Part shown: in pieces, positions 1 through 8,112 of the stretch
Layout of the letters: each line of letters starts with the position of its first letter
Numbering within the stretch: the stretch's first letter is position 1
Assembly (NCBI GenBank): GCA_041649415.1
Contig: JBAZND010000001.1
Span: 124,001 to 188,000, forward strand
Direction: 5' to 3'
Length of the DNA: 64,000 bases
From: JALOAR01 sp041649415
GTDB taxonomy: Bacteria > Patescibacteriota > Minisyncoccia > UBA6257 > Colwellbacteraceae
Position numbers and translations under genes: made by a program
The notes under the pieces: model-generated
Told to the model about the DNA's origin: nothing
The model's input: only the letters and a program-made list of their open reading frames with translations
The model's database searches: none

Positions 1-420
1 ATCGGCCCATCGCCCGACTCTTTCCAACGTTTTTTGGAAATCACCGACCGAACGAAAAACTGCCGCTCGACAAGCATTATTGAAATTTTCTATGCCGTAT
101 TGAATAATCGCTTCCTTATCTTTGAGCCCCAATTCTTTCTCAATAAGATTCTCTACTGGTAACCCGTGACAGTCCCACCCGACTCGTCGTTCCACTCTAT
201 AGCCCTTCATCGTCCAAAACCTCGTAACGGAATCTTTTATCGTTGTCGCGAGTATATGACCGTAGTGAGGCAGTCCCGTCGCAAACGGTGGCCCATCGTA
301 AAAAGAAAACGCTTTTTTTCCTTGTCTATGTTCTATGGTCTTTTCAAAAATCCGAGCTTCCCTCCAAAATTTGAGGACCTCTTCTTCCATTTCGGAAAGA
401 CTTGTTTTCTCCTTGAGCAT
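1..420 (-). CDS. ileS: Isoleucyl-tRNA synthetase, N-terminal fragment (window edge)
   Basis: These 140 codons are the amino end of isoleucyl-tRNA synthetase, the class Ia enzyme that charges tRNA-Ile in the cytoplasm. The frame starts at the ATG at 418-420 on the minus strand and stays open to base 1, so the gene continues beyond the left edge. Visible motifs are DGPPFATGLPHYGHI (residues 42-56, containing the HIGH-type ATP-binding motif) and GWDCHGLPVE (81-90), both typical of IleS. The gene heads away from the cysteine desulfurase gene, which it follows on the same strand. The same window carries a rare tRNA-Ile(UAU) at 62.5 kb, a possible substrate. Identification is firm; the editing and anticodon-binding domains are not visible. 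Confidence 0.96.
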   Translation of the reverse strand, partial: MLKEKTSLSEMEEEVLKFWREARIFEKTIEHRQGKKAFSFYDGPPFATGLPHYGHILATTIKDSVTRFWTMKGYRVERRVGWDCHGLPVENLIEKELGLKDKEAIIQYGIENFNNACRAAVFRSVGDFQKTLERVGRWAD

Positions 421-457
421 TTTAGAAATTAAACCACAGTAATAGACCTTTTAAAAA

Positions 458-1666
458 CTAAACTTGGGTAGCTATTTTCTTAATAACTCTCGCGAATTTC
501 CGAATATCTTGAGCCTTGGTCTCTCTTCCCGAACTGATTCTTATGCTTTCTCTGGCACGATTTTCGGAGTGGCCTAATGCTATTATCGCCTTAGATGGTC
601 TAAATACCCTCGCAGAACAAGCCGAGCCGTATGATACGGCAATTCCTTCCATGTCCATCGCGGTAACAATTTCTTCCGCGGATTTTTTAGGAAACCATAA
701 ATTTAATATGTGAGGAGAGCCCTCTCTCAAGCTCGGTCCGTTTATTTTTACTTCCGGCAAAACGCGTATTATTTCCTTAACCAACGCTGTTTTCAATGCG
801 TAAACCCGCTTCCTTTCCTTTATTCTCAAGACATCAGTCTCCTTGATAGCTTCCGCAAATCCAGCAATCGCCGGCACATTTTCCGTGCCAGAGCGAATTC
901 CAAACTCCTGTCCGCCTCCCTGCATCGCGGATTCCATAAGTTTTACGGATTTACTCGCGCGAAACACCAAAGCCCCAACGCCTTTTGGTCCCCCAATTTT
1001 GTGTGAAGACAAAGTTATTGCATCCGCGTTTGTAGCGCCAAAAGAACAATCCTCATATTGAAACGCTTGCGAAGCGTCCGTATGAAGCGCTGGGTATTGG
1101 CCGTCTCCTCTCTTCTCGGCAATTATTTCAGCCGCCTTTCTAATATCATTAACCGCCCCGGTTTCATTGTTCGTAAAAATTAAGGAAACTATCACTGTTC
1201 TTTCGTTTAGCGCATCTCTAAGTTTGCTCAAATCCACCCGCCCGTCTTTTTTTACAGACAAACGAATAACTTCCGTTCCTTCTTCCGATAATTTTTCCGC
1301 TACCTGTTCCACTGATTCGTGCTCCGCCGCGGAAATAATAATTCGCGCCGGTAAACTGATGTTTCCGGTTCTTTCGCGTCTCACGTATTTTTTGACCAGC
1401 CCTTTAAGAATTAGATTGTTTGCCTCCGTCGCCGAGGAAGTAAAAATCGTTCCGTTGAATTCCCCGCCCATAATTTCGGCGATTTTTCCCCTCGCCCCGT
1501 CAAGCAAAAGAATTGAGTTCCGTCCCGCGTAATGAACCGCTCCCGGATTTCCAAAGTCGGTGCCGTAGGCTGAATTCATTGCTTTAAGCGCGCTCTTTAA
1601 TATCGGAGCGGTGGCTGCGTAATCAAAATAAAGTGTTTTCGGCTGTCGCTTCTCTGATTTTTTCAT
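458..1666 (-). CDS. Cysteine desulfurase (NifS/IscS family)
   Basis: PLP-dependent class V aminotransferase-fold enzyme, expected to convert cysteine to alanine and hand sulfur to Fe-S clusters or tRNA thiolation. Length 402 aa matches the family. Landmarks: DYAATAP near the N-terminus, TSSATEANN (77-85), the PLP-phosphate and His region AAEHESVEQ (113-121), HTDASQAF (195-202), the PLP lysine K223 in SSHKIGGPKG, RSGTEN (258-263) and the sulfur-accepting Cys350 in SYGSACSAR. The open frame reaches a TTG at 1669, but the ATG at 1666 is the better start. The start lies inside the end of the upstream exonuclease gene (about 44 nt overlap), suggesting coupled translation. Without a scaffold partner gene nearby, the sulfur acceptor is unknown. 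Confidence 0.93.
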   Translation of the reverse strand: MKKSEKRQPKTLYFDYAATAPILKSALKAMNSAYGTDFGNPGAVHYAGRNSILLLDGARGKIAEIMGGEFNGTIFTSSATEANNLILKGLVKKYVRRERTGNISLPARIIISAAEHESVEQVAEKLSEEGTEVIRLSVKKDGRVDLSKLRDALNERTVIVSLIFTNNETGAVNDIRKAAEIIAEKRGDGQYPALHTDASQAFQYEDCSFGATNADAITLSSHKIGGPKGVGALVFRASKSVKLMESAMQGGGQEFGIRSGTENVPAIAGFAEAIKETDVLRIKERKRVYALKTALVKEIIRVLPEVKINGPSLREGSPHILNLWFPKKSAEEIVTAMDMEGIAVSYGSACSARVFRPSKAIIALGHSENRARESIRISSGRETKAQDIRKFARVIKKIATQV

Positions 1667-2201
1667 CAAAATCTAAATTAATTCTTATTAAATTATCCGT
1701 TCCTCTTTCGGGCATCATAAGATATTTTTGGGTCCTCGCAAGGTCATAAAGTTCTTTAGTCACCTTCACGTCATTACGACAATATTCTTCAAGCTCCTTT
1801 AAGTTCCTTTCGTTCCAAAATTTGACGGCATCAAGACTGCCGTGCGTTTTTCCGACCCCCAAATTAGTCTTGGCTAATAGGTCAAGTCCAATTCTTTTGC
1901 CGACGCTCATTTCTATTTCCTCGAGCAAGTCTACCCTTTTTAACGCCTTTGTGCTGAAACTAAAGTATTTGTTAAGCACGGGTAAATCAAACCGATTTAT
2001 GCTGAATCCGACGATTAATGCCGCGTCTTTTAACATTTGCCCCAATTCTTCTGTCTCATTTTCCCAAAAACTCAGATAGCTGTCTTTGCCATATGAATAC
2101 ACACACGCCAAAGACATATCCAAATCGCTGATATTCGCCTGACCACCCACGTCATAAAAGGTGTTCTTTGTTTCAATGTCTATCACAAGAATGTCTTTCA
2201 C
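1623..2201 (-). CDS. RNase H-fold DEDD-type 3'-5' exonuclease (YprB-like)
   Basis: A 192-aa protein with the pattern of the DEDD exonuclease superfamily: first metal motif DIET (residues 8-11), second motif region VGFSINRFDLPVL (about 63-75, with the Asp in RFD), and third motif YCRNDVKVT (about 140). This places it near the YprB-like RNase H-fold nucleases, often found in bacteria of reduced genome size. It would trim DNA or RNA 3' ends; the substrate cannot be told from sequence. The start is a GTG at 2201. It sits between the phosphohexomutase pair and the cysteine desulfurase and overlaps the latter, consistent with one transcript. No obvious missing catalytic residue. Confidence 0.75.
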   Translation of the reverse strand: MKDILVIDIETKNTFYDVGGQANISDLDMSLACVYSYGKDSYLSFWENETEELGQMLKDAALIVGFSINRFDLPVLNKYFSFSTKALKRVDLLEEIEMSVGKRIGLDLLAKTNLGVGKTHGSLDAVKFWNERNLKELEEYCRNDVKVTKELYDLARTQKYLMMPERGTDNLIRINLDFDEKIREATAENTLF

Positions 2202-2206
2202 TACCG

Positions 2207-3121
2207 TTAAATACTTTTTTTATTGATAAGCGATTGTATCATCTGAACCTCCTTTTTCAAGATGCCTTCGTCCGTTGCTTCAGCGTTCATTCTCATAAGA
2301 GGTTCATTTGCCGATTTACGAATCACAAAATGAAAATCGTCTCTCTCGGCCGCAAGACCGTCCTCCAGATCCAGCTTAAATCCGCGCCTTTCGGCATAAT
2401 TTTTGACCCGTTCAATTATCCCGTCTGGTTCGGTGGCAGGAAAAGACTCTTCCCCAAATTTAGGGTACGTTTTCCCCCGCGAAATCCATTCGGCGAAAGA
2501 TGAAATTTGAGATACGGCCGTTATCATTTTTAACGCCATTATTGCTCCTGAATCAATGTATGTGCCTTCCACGTGAAAATAATAATGACCAGATGCCTCC
2601 ACGCCAAAACCAGCATTATTTCTTTTCATCGTTTCTTTAACATGCAGATGTCCCACTTTTGACTTTATTATGGTAATCGGTCTTTCTGAAATTAAATCCT
2701 TTGTTACAAGCCATCCCATTCTTCTGTCAACGATTATTTTTTTCGGTGCATAGTGTTCCGCATAAAACTTAGCCACAAAGTCCGGATGGACTATAGCGCC
2801 TCTATCATCAATTAAAATTACCCTGTCCCCGTCTCCGTCGAAAATAAAGCCGAGATCGGCTTTTTGCTCTATGACTTTCCGCGATAGTTCGTCCGTGGCA
2901 TGGGGAGCGATAGGATTTGGCCCGTGCGCGGAGAAACGGGCGCTTGGCCGACAATTTATAAACGTCGGTTTAATATGCCTTTCTTTTTTTATCGTTTCTT
3001 TCATTACCGCCCCCGCGAACCCGTTAGACGCGTCAAACACCACTCTCATTTCACGAGTGGTTTTTATTTCATGAGAAAGAAATTCCGTATATATCTTTAA
3101 AAATTTCTTCTTAACCTTCAT
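2207..3121 (-). CDS. Phosphohexomutase, C-terminal part (domains 2-4) encoded separately
   Basis: This 304-aa protein covers domains 2-4 of the alpha-D-phosphohexomutase family (phosphomannomutase/phosphoglucomutase). It carries the metal loop DGDGDRV, the sugar-specificity loop EASGHYYFH in domain 3 and the phosphate-binding loop RKSANEPLMRM in domain 4. It lacks the catalytic-serine domain, which is encoded by the preceding ORF in a different frame. The two ORFs overlap by 11 nt (3111-3121). The start ATG has an AGGA-type ribosome site 5-8 nt upstream within the first ORF, so translational coupling is plausible. Read together the two chains contain every active-site motif of a normal 440-450 aa enzyme. 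Alternatives are a sequencing frameshift or a recent disabling mutation. Confidence 0.85.
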   Translation of the reverse strand: MKVKKKFLKIYTEFLSHEIKTTREMRVVFDASNGFAGAVMKETIKKERHIKPTFINCRPSARFSAHGPNPIAPHATDELSRKVIEQKADLGFIFDGDGDRVILIDDRGAIVHPDFVAKFYAEHYAPKKIIVDRRMGWLVTKDLISERPITIIKSKVGHLHVKETMKRNNAGFGVEASGHYYFHVEGTYIDSGAIMALKMITAVSQISSFAEWISRGKTYPKFGEESFPATEPDGIIERVKNYAERRGFKLDLEDGLAAERDDFHFVIRKSANEPLMRMNAEATDEGILKKEVQMIQSLINKKSI

Positions 3122-3521
3122 TTTCTTTCCTCATTTTCTCTAAAATCTCGTATCCTCCCATCGCCTCGGCGTTCTTCCCCACGATTTTTAAACCGTTCCA
3201 TTCAGGATTGTTATGTGACGCCGTCACCATTATTCCGCCCGATGCCTTGAACTTATTGGCTAAGTAATAAAACATGGGTGTTGTCGCGTATCGGACGTCA
3301 ATCACTTCTCTCTCTCCCAAAGCTCTTTTAATTGCCTTTAAAAGGCTTTTTGAACTTTTACGAACGTCCATTGCGACAATTAGTTTACCCTTAGAGAATA
3401 CTCTGCGAGAGAGAAAATTAGCTATTGAATAAACGGTTTTTTCGTTTATTTCCGAAGGATATATCCCCCTGATATCATACGCTCTAAAAATTGAAGACTC
3501 TATTCTTCTCACTAATCCCAT
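3111..3521 (-). CDS. Phosphohexomutase, N-terminal catalytic-serine domain encoded separately
   Basis: This 136-aa ORF is domain 1 of the phosphomannomutase/phosphoglucomutase family. It begins with the usual FRAYDIRGIYP signature (residues 12-22) and contains the phosphoserine loop VTASHNNPEWNGLKIVG (about 97-113), whose serine carries the phosphate. A full-length enzyme would be over 430 aa; here the frame stops after KMRKENEG and the rest is resumed in another frame by the next gene. The 11-nt overlap and upstream purine-rich site look like a translationally coupled gene pair rather than random decay, and both halves keep conserved residues. The start ATG at 3521 faces ftsK with 53 nt between them. 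Confidence 0.85.
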   Translation of the reverse strand: MGLVRRIESSIFRAYDIRGIYPSEINEKTVYSIANFLSRRVFSKGKLIVAMDVRKSSKSLLKAIKRALGEREVIDVRYATTPMFYYLANKFKASGGIMVTASHNNPEWNGLKIVGKNAEAMGGYEILEKMRKENEG

Positions 3522-3535
3522 AATACCACGCTCCC

Positions 3536-3564
3536 TTTAGTTTTACCGGTAAGCTACATATAAT
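3536..3564 (+). promoter_or_regulatory. Putative ftsK promoter, nearly leaderless
   Basis: A perfect TATAAT at 3559-3564 lies 10 nt before the ftsK ATG (3575). A weak TTTAGT at 3536-3541 with a 17-nt spacer is the best -35 match. Transcription would begin about 4 nt before the start codon, leaving no room for a ribosome site. Confidence 0.5.
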
Positions 3565-3574
3565 TAGTTGTCAT

Positions 3575-5629
3575 ATGACAAGAAAAGCCGAAGCCAAAAC
3601 AAGAGAAAAAATGCGCCCGGACGTTCTTATGGGAATCTGGGCGATAGTCTTCTTAAGCCTCGGCGCGATTTTATTGCTTGCAAGTTTTCATAAGGCCGGT
3701 CCCGCCGGAGAATTGATATTTAAAAGCGGGTCATTCCTTTTAGGTATCGGCTATTACCTTATTCCGGCGACTCTTCTTATCGCCGGTTTTTCGCTTCTTC
3801 TTGGCCGGAAAAAAGGACTGATGAAACGCGCCGTAATCGGCGGTCTGGTTTTTGTCTCCGGCAGTCTCGGTTTCATTGATATTGTTTCTTCGGGAAAAGG
3901 CGGTTTTCTGGGAAGTTTAGCCGGCGCAATTGAGCTTCCTTTCGGTTATATAGCGGGCTTGATTCTTTCTGCCGCCATTCTTTTAATCGGCCTCATTTTT
4001 ATTCTCAATCTCCCGCTGAAGTTCAGTCCTTTAAAGATTAACTTGAGAAAAAAAGACCTTTCGGAGATTGTTATAAATGGGGACGGAGAAGAACAGGAGG
4101 CGGCGGCAAAATTTACTGAATCTCCCAAGACAAAGATTGAAGTTGCCGAAGAAAAAGAAGAGAAAAAGGAGAAAGACATTAAAATGCCCGGAAGAAAAAT
4201 ATCTTTCAAAAATTATGTTCCGCCCCCGCTTGATCTCCTAAATCCTTCTGTTGAAAAACCGACCGTGGGAGACTTGAGAGCAAACGCGAATATCATTAAA
4301 AGAACTCTTGATAGCTTTGGCATTCCAGTGGAAATGGGAGAAATCACAATCGGCCCGAAGGTTACAAGATATACTCTAAAGCCCGCCGAAGGAATAAAAC
4401 TTTCGCGCATCACCGCCCTAAATCAGGATTTATCACTCGCCTTGGCGGCGCATCCTCTGCGTATTGAGGCGCCCATTCCCGGAAAATCATTGGTTGGCAT
4501 TGAAGTTCCCAATAAGGTGGCGGCGCTTGTTCGTCTCGGGAGTCTCTTAAATTACCCCGAATTCAATGCCGCAGGACCGCTTGGATTTGCGCTCGGCAAG
4601 GGACTTTCGGGAGAGCCCGTTTTTCCAAACATTGCCAAAATGCCTCATCTGCTTGTCGCGGGCGCAACTGGCAGCGGGAAAAGCGTGACTATTCACTCCA
4701 TAATTGTTTCCCTTCTTTATAAAAATTCTCCCGAAACGCTCCGTTTTATTTTCGTAGATCCGAAACGCGTTGAGCTTTCCGTTTATAGCGGTCTCCCCCA
4801 TCTCATCGCGCCCGTTATTACGGACGGCAAGAAAGCCGTTTCCGCGCTTCGTTGGGCGATTGCCGAAATGGACAAACGATACGAAATCCTTTTGCGGGAC
4901 GGCTCAAGAGACATCAAAAGCTTTAACGAAAAAAATGGAGGAGAACCTATGCCTTACCTCGTTATTGTAATAGATGAGCTTGCCGATTTGATGACCGCTT
5001 ATGGACGAGAGGTGGAAAGTTCCATTGTGCGGCTGGCTCAAATGGCTCGCGCAACCGGAATTCATCTTATCGTTTCCACTCAACGACCATCCGTTGAAGT
5101 CATTACCGGCCTCATAAAAGCGAATATCACAACGAGGATTGCTCTGCAGGTAGCAAGCCAAATAGACTCGCGAACCATCCTTGACACCTCCGGCGCGGAG
5201 AAACTCTTAGGAGGAGGAGATATGCTTCTTGTCTCTTCCGACCTATCCAAACCTCGAAGAATTCAAGGGTCATATCTTACCGACGAAGAAATCAAAGCTG
5301 TTTCCAGGTTCATTATTGATAATAACGAGGGAGAAATTAACGAGCTCTCCGTCACTGAGCCGCATGAGATAGAGGGAATATTGAGTTCCCCCACAGACGA
5401 TGAAGATGAAGATAATATGTTTCCCGAAGCGCTTGAAGTCGTCTCGGATGCGGGAAAAGCAAGCGCTTCTTTATTGCAGAGACGGCTTAAAATCGGTTAT
5501 GCTCGGGCTGCAAGACTTTTGGACATAATGGAGTCCAAAGGCATCATCGGCCCGGGCGATGGAGCAAAACCCAGGGAGGTCTATGTGGGTCGAGAAAGGA
5601 ACGGAGATATAAGCAATGACGGAGAATAA
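3575..5629 (+). CDS. ftsK: DNA translocase FtsK/SpoIIIE
   Basis: Membrane-anchored ATP-driven DNA pump that clears the chromosome from the division septum. Four hydrophobic segments at roughly residues 14-35, 53-76, 88-106 and 124-147 form the membrane domain, followed by a charged linker (150-215) and the motor. Walker A is AGATGSGKSVT (about 361-371) and Walker B is LVIVIDELADLM (about 462). The C-terminal winged-helix gamma domain (about 612-675, LLQRRLKIGYARAARLLDIM) would read polarity sequences such as KOPS. At 684 aa it is close to SpoIIIE and far shorter than E. coli FtsK because the linker is short. The stop overlaps the start of the RodZ-like gene by 14 nt, and recA follows, forming a three-gene operon. 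Confidence 0.95.
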   Translation: MTRKAEAKTREKMRPDVLMGIWAIVFLSLGAILLLASFHKAGPAGELIFKSGSFLLGIGYYLIPATLLIAGFSLLLGRKKGLMKRAVIGGLVFVSGSLGFIDIVSSGKGGFLGSLAGAIELPFGYIAGLILSAAILLIGLIFILNLPLKFSPLKINLRKKDLSEIVINGDGEEQEAAAKFTESPKTKIEVAEEKEEKKEKDIKMPGRKISFKNYVPPPLDLLNPSVEKPTVGDLRANANIIKRTLDSFGIPVEMGEITIGPKVTRYTLKPAEGIKLSRITALNQDLSLALAAHPLRIEAPIPGKSLVGIEVPNKVAALVRLGSLLNYPEFNAAGPLGFALGKGLSGEPVFPNIAKMPHLLVAGATGSGKSVTIHSIIVSLLYKNSPETLRFIFVDPKRVELSVYSGLPHLIAPVITDGKKAVSALRWAIAEMDKRYEILLRDGSRDIKSFNEKNGGEPMPYLVIVIDELADLMTAYGREVESSIVRLAQMARATGIHLIVSTQRPSVEVITGLIKANITTRIALQVASQIDSRTILDTSGAEKLLGGGDMLLVSSDLSKPRRIQGSYLTDEEIKAVSRFIIDNNEGEINELSVTEPHEIEGILSSPTDDEDEDNMFPEALEVVSDAGKASASLLQRRLKIGYARAARLLDIMESKGIIGPGDGAKPREVYVGRERNGDISNDGE

Positions 5630-6326
5630 AAGCTTAGGTGAAATTTTATCCGGAATAACCGTTGAACACGGGATTACGATTGATAAACTATCCGAGTTGA
5701 CGAACATCCCAAAGAGGTATCTTTCCGCCATGGCCGAAAACAACTTAAACAACATGCCCGCCGCTCCATACGTCAAAGGCTACATCGTAAAAATTTGCGC
5801 AACGCTTGGAATTGACCCTCTCCCGGTCATGGAAGCCTATAAAGAAACTGGGCTTAAAACTTCGGGAAAAGACGACTGCCTTCCTAAAAATCGTTTTACC
5901 CTAGCTAAAAACAAAAAGATCTGGCTGATTGCCACCGTTATTCTTGTCCTTGTTCTAATCATCGGTTTCCTGCCGATAACAAGATATGTATTCGCAAGTT
6001 TCATCGGCATACCATCAATTGAAGTTAATCTTCCGGAAAAAATGGAAGATCGGGATTTTTTGGAGACAAGAAAAGATCTTCTTACGATTGAAGGTAAGAT
6101 TAATCCGAAAGATTCAATTATAATCAACAAAGAACCCGTATCTGTATCAACTGACGGTCGGTTCACAAAGGATGTCCTGCTGGATGCCGGTTTAAACACT
6201 TTTGAAATCAAAGTCAAAAGATTTCTTGGACGGGAAACGAATATCATAAGAAAGGTCTTCTATATTACAGAAAATTTAAACGAAGAAACAAATTCTATTA
6301 ACTATGGAGAAGAAACCGCAGAATAA
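5616..6326 (+). CDS. RodZ-like membrane protein with N-terminal helix-turn-helix
   Basis: A 236-aa bitopic protein. Residues about 5-70 form a HTH of the RodZ/HTH_25 type (IDKLSELTNIPKRYLSAMA), followed by a basic stretch and one membrane helix (about 107-128, IWLIATVILVLVLIIGFLP). The exported part (about 145-230) reads like a small Ig-like/glucodextranase-B type beta domain (LTIEGKINPKDSIIINKEP). RodZ proteins connect cell-shape machinery to the envelope, but no MreB or other shape gene is in the window, so that role is only inferred. It overlaps ftsK by 14 nt and recA by 23 nt, so the three are almost certainly co-translated. Confidence 0.72.
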   Translation: MTENKSLGEILSGITVEHGITIDKLSELTNIPKRYLSAMAENNLNNMPAAPYVKGYIVKICATLGIDPLPVMEAYKETGLKTSGKDDCLPKNRFTLAKNKKIWLIATVILVLVLIIGFLPITRYVFASFIGIPSIEVNLPEKMEDRDFLETRKDLLTIEGKINPKDSIIINKEPVSVSTDGRFTKDVLLDAGLNTFEIKVKRFLGRETNIIRKVFYITENLNEETNSINYGEETAE

Positions 6327-7338
6327 AAGCAAAGACAGAGGAGAAGAAGAAAATTTGGATTCTCTTATAGCGTCTATCCGCGAAAAATTCGGAGAGGAAT
6401 CGGTTATGAAGCTTGGCGAAATAAAACGCGCCAATGTTGAGTCCATCTCTTCCGGATCGTTTAGCCTAGATCTCGCTTTGGGTGTTGGCGGATTTCCAAA
6501 AGGAAGAATTATTGAGATATTCGGCCCCGAAATGTCCGGTAAGAGCACTCTGGGACTCCAGATAATCGCTGAAGCGCAGGAGAAAGGAGGCAAAGCGGCT
6601 TTCATTGACGCCGAACATTCCCTTGACCCGGAAAGAGCCAAAAAAATCGGCGTCAATACTAAAGAACTCATAATTTCTCAACCCGACAACGGCGAAGAGG
6701 CTTTAAACATTATGGAGAGCCTCGTTAAATCCGGTCTCATTGATGTGATTATCATTGACTCGGTAGCGGCGCTTACGCCAAAAGCCGAAATTGAAGGAGA
6801 AATGGGGGCACAATATATCGGCCTTCAAGCCAGAATGATTTCTCAAGCGATGAGGAAAATTACCGCCATTGCCGCTAAATCTAAAACTCTTCTCGTTTTT
6901 ATAAACCAGATAAGAGAAAAAATCGGCATGATGGGTTACGGGGAGACGACTACCACTCCGGGAGGAAGAGCTCTTAAGTTCTATTCATCTGTCCGCATTG
7001 ATTTGAGAAGAATCGCTCAAATCAAAAAAGGCGAAGAGGTTGTCGGTAATCGGGTGCGCGCCAAAGTGGTTAAGAATAAAGTCGCCCCGCCGTTTAGGTC
7101 TACCGAGTTTGACATTATGTTTAACGAAGGCATTTCTTACGAGGGCGACCTCATAAACACAGGATTAAAATATGGCGTCGTTAAAAAAAGCGGAAACACC
7201 TATTCTTTCAAGGACGAGAAGCTCGGTGTAGGCGTAGAAGCTTCCAAAATGAAATTGAGAGAAGAGAAAAATCTTCTCAGAGAAATTGAGCGCGATCTTA
7301 CTTCTGAGATAAACAGACTTGCTGCCTCCGCGCAATAA
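6304..7338 (+). CDS. recA: Recombinase RecA
   Basis: Homologous recombination and SOS ATPase, 344 aa, full length. The P-loop reads FGPEMSGKST (about 72-81), a variation on the usual GPESSGKTT that keeps the essential Gly-Lys-Ser/Thr. Other RecA landmarks are AAFIDAEHSLDP, LIDVIIIDSVAALTP (Walker B region), LLVFINQIREKIGMMGYGE (loop 1 zone) and TTTPGGRALKFYSS (loop 2). The gene starts 23 nt inside the RodZ-like gene and ends the ftsK operon, convergent with folD with no spacer (stops at 7338/7339). No LexA gene or obvious LexA box is seen in the window. Confidence 0.97.
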   Translation: MEKKPQNKSKDRGEEENLDSLIASIREKFGEESVMKLGEIKRANVESISSGSFSLDLALGVGGFPKGRIIEIFGPEMSGKSTLGLQIIAEAQEKGGKAAFIDAEHSLDPERAKKIGVNTKELIISQPDNGEEALNIMESLVKSGLIDVIIIDSVAALTPKAEIEGEMGAQYIGLQARMISQAMRKITAIAAKSKTLLVFINQIREKIGMMGYGETTTTPGGRALKFYSSVRIDLRRIAQIKKGEEVVGNRVRAKVVKNKVAPPFRSTEFDIMFNEGISYEGDLINTGLKYGVVKKSGNTYSFKDEKLGVGVEASKMKLREEKNLLREIERDLTSEINRLAASAQ

Positions 7339-8112
7339 TCAGACGCGGGTAATATTCTCGAAAAGTTTAGCAACAAGTATCGGTCCCGTACCGCCCGGAG
7401 TTGGCGTATAAAAAACGTTTTTTTGGGAATTTTGAGGATTAAAGTCTCCCGCCAATTTTCCATTTTTTGTAAGCCCATAACCAAAATCAATAACGATTGC
7501 TTCATCGCGCACCATCTCGGGAGTTATAAGCCCCGCGTGTCCCGTTCCCGTAACAATCACTTCGGCTTCTTTAATCTCCTCCTCCAAATTATCTCCTTTT
7601 TCTACAATTCGTACTGATTTTGCTTGCTCGGACAAGAACTTATAAACCGGTTTTCCCACAAGTTCTCCGTATCCTACAATCGCGCAATTAAGCAGATTTA
7701 CTTCTTTTCCTAAGTGACTCATTATTTCTAAAACCGTTCCAGCTGATGGCGGCAGAAAATCTCCGTCGTTTAAAGAATCAACGTCTTTCCGGGGATTTAT
7801 CGCTCGGAGCACCTGCGTTTTATCTATTTGGGGGGGAAGAGGCAGTTGCACTACAATGGCCGTAATTTGCGGGTCTTCAGACGCTTTTTTCACAGCCGCT
7901 CTCACCTCTTCCGTCTTTGCGTCACTGGGAAGTTTCACAATTTCAAAATCCACTCCCACCCGCAGAGCGGTTTTCTGCTTCTGAGCTACAAAGGATTCCG
8001 TCGCGGGATCGTTTCCCGCCATAACAACGACAAGTTTTAATCTCTTCCCTGACTTATCCCCTATTCGGACGTATATTTCTTCGGCAATTTTTCGTCCGTC
8101 TATTTTCTCCAT
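7339..8112 (-). CDS. folD: FolD-type methylenetetrahydrofolate dehydrogenase/cyclohydrolase, divergent
   Basis: A 257-aa FolD homologue, expected to interconvert 5,10-methylene-, methenyl- and 10-formyl-THF. The catalytic lysine region is SFVAQKQK: the Lys is kept, but the usual Tyr of SYVxxK is Phe. The KDVD motif is present (NPRKDVDSLNDGD). The usual PCTP motif is PPSAG, and the NADP-loop GRSxxVGKP reads GYGELVGKP. The C-terminal TPTPGGTGPILVAKLF matches the family. The start ATG overlaps the end of glyA by 13 nt, so the two one-carbon genes are coupled and functionally linked (glyA makes methylene-THF). The motif changes leave open whether both activities or the usual NADP preference are retained. 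Confidence 0.88.
   Translation of the reverse strand: MEKIDGRKIAEEIYVRIGDKSGKRLKLVVVMAGNDPATESFVAQKQKTALRVGVDFEIVKLPSDAKTEEVRAAVKKASEDPQITAIVVQLPLPPQIDKTQVLRAINPRKDVDSLNDGDFLPPSAGTVLEIMSHLGKEVNLLNCAIVGYGELVGKPVYKFLSEQAKSVRIVEKGDNLEEEIKEAEVIVTGTGHAGLITPEMVRDEAIVIDFGYGLTKNGKLAGDFNPQNSQKNVFYTPTPGGTGPILVAKLFENITRV

Noticed and set aside
166..432. Plus-strand open frame of 88 codons
   Set aside because: It lies antisense to the clear ileS coding sequence on the minus strand.
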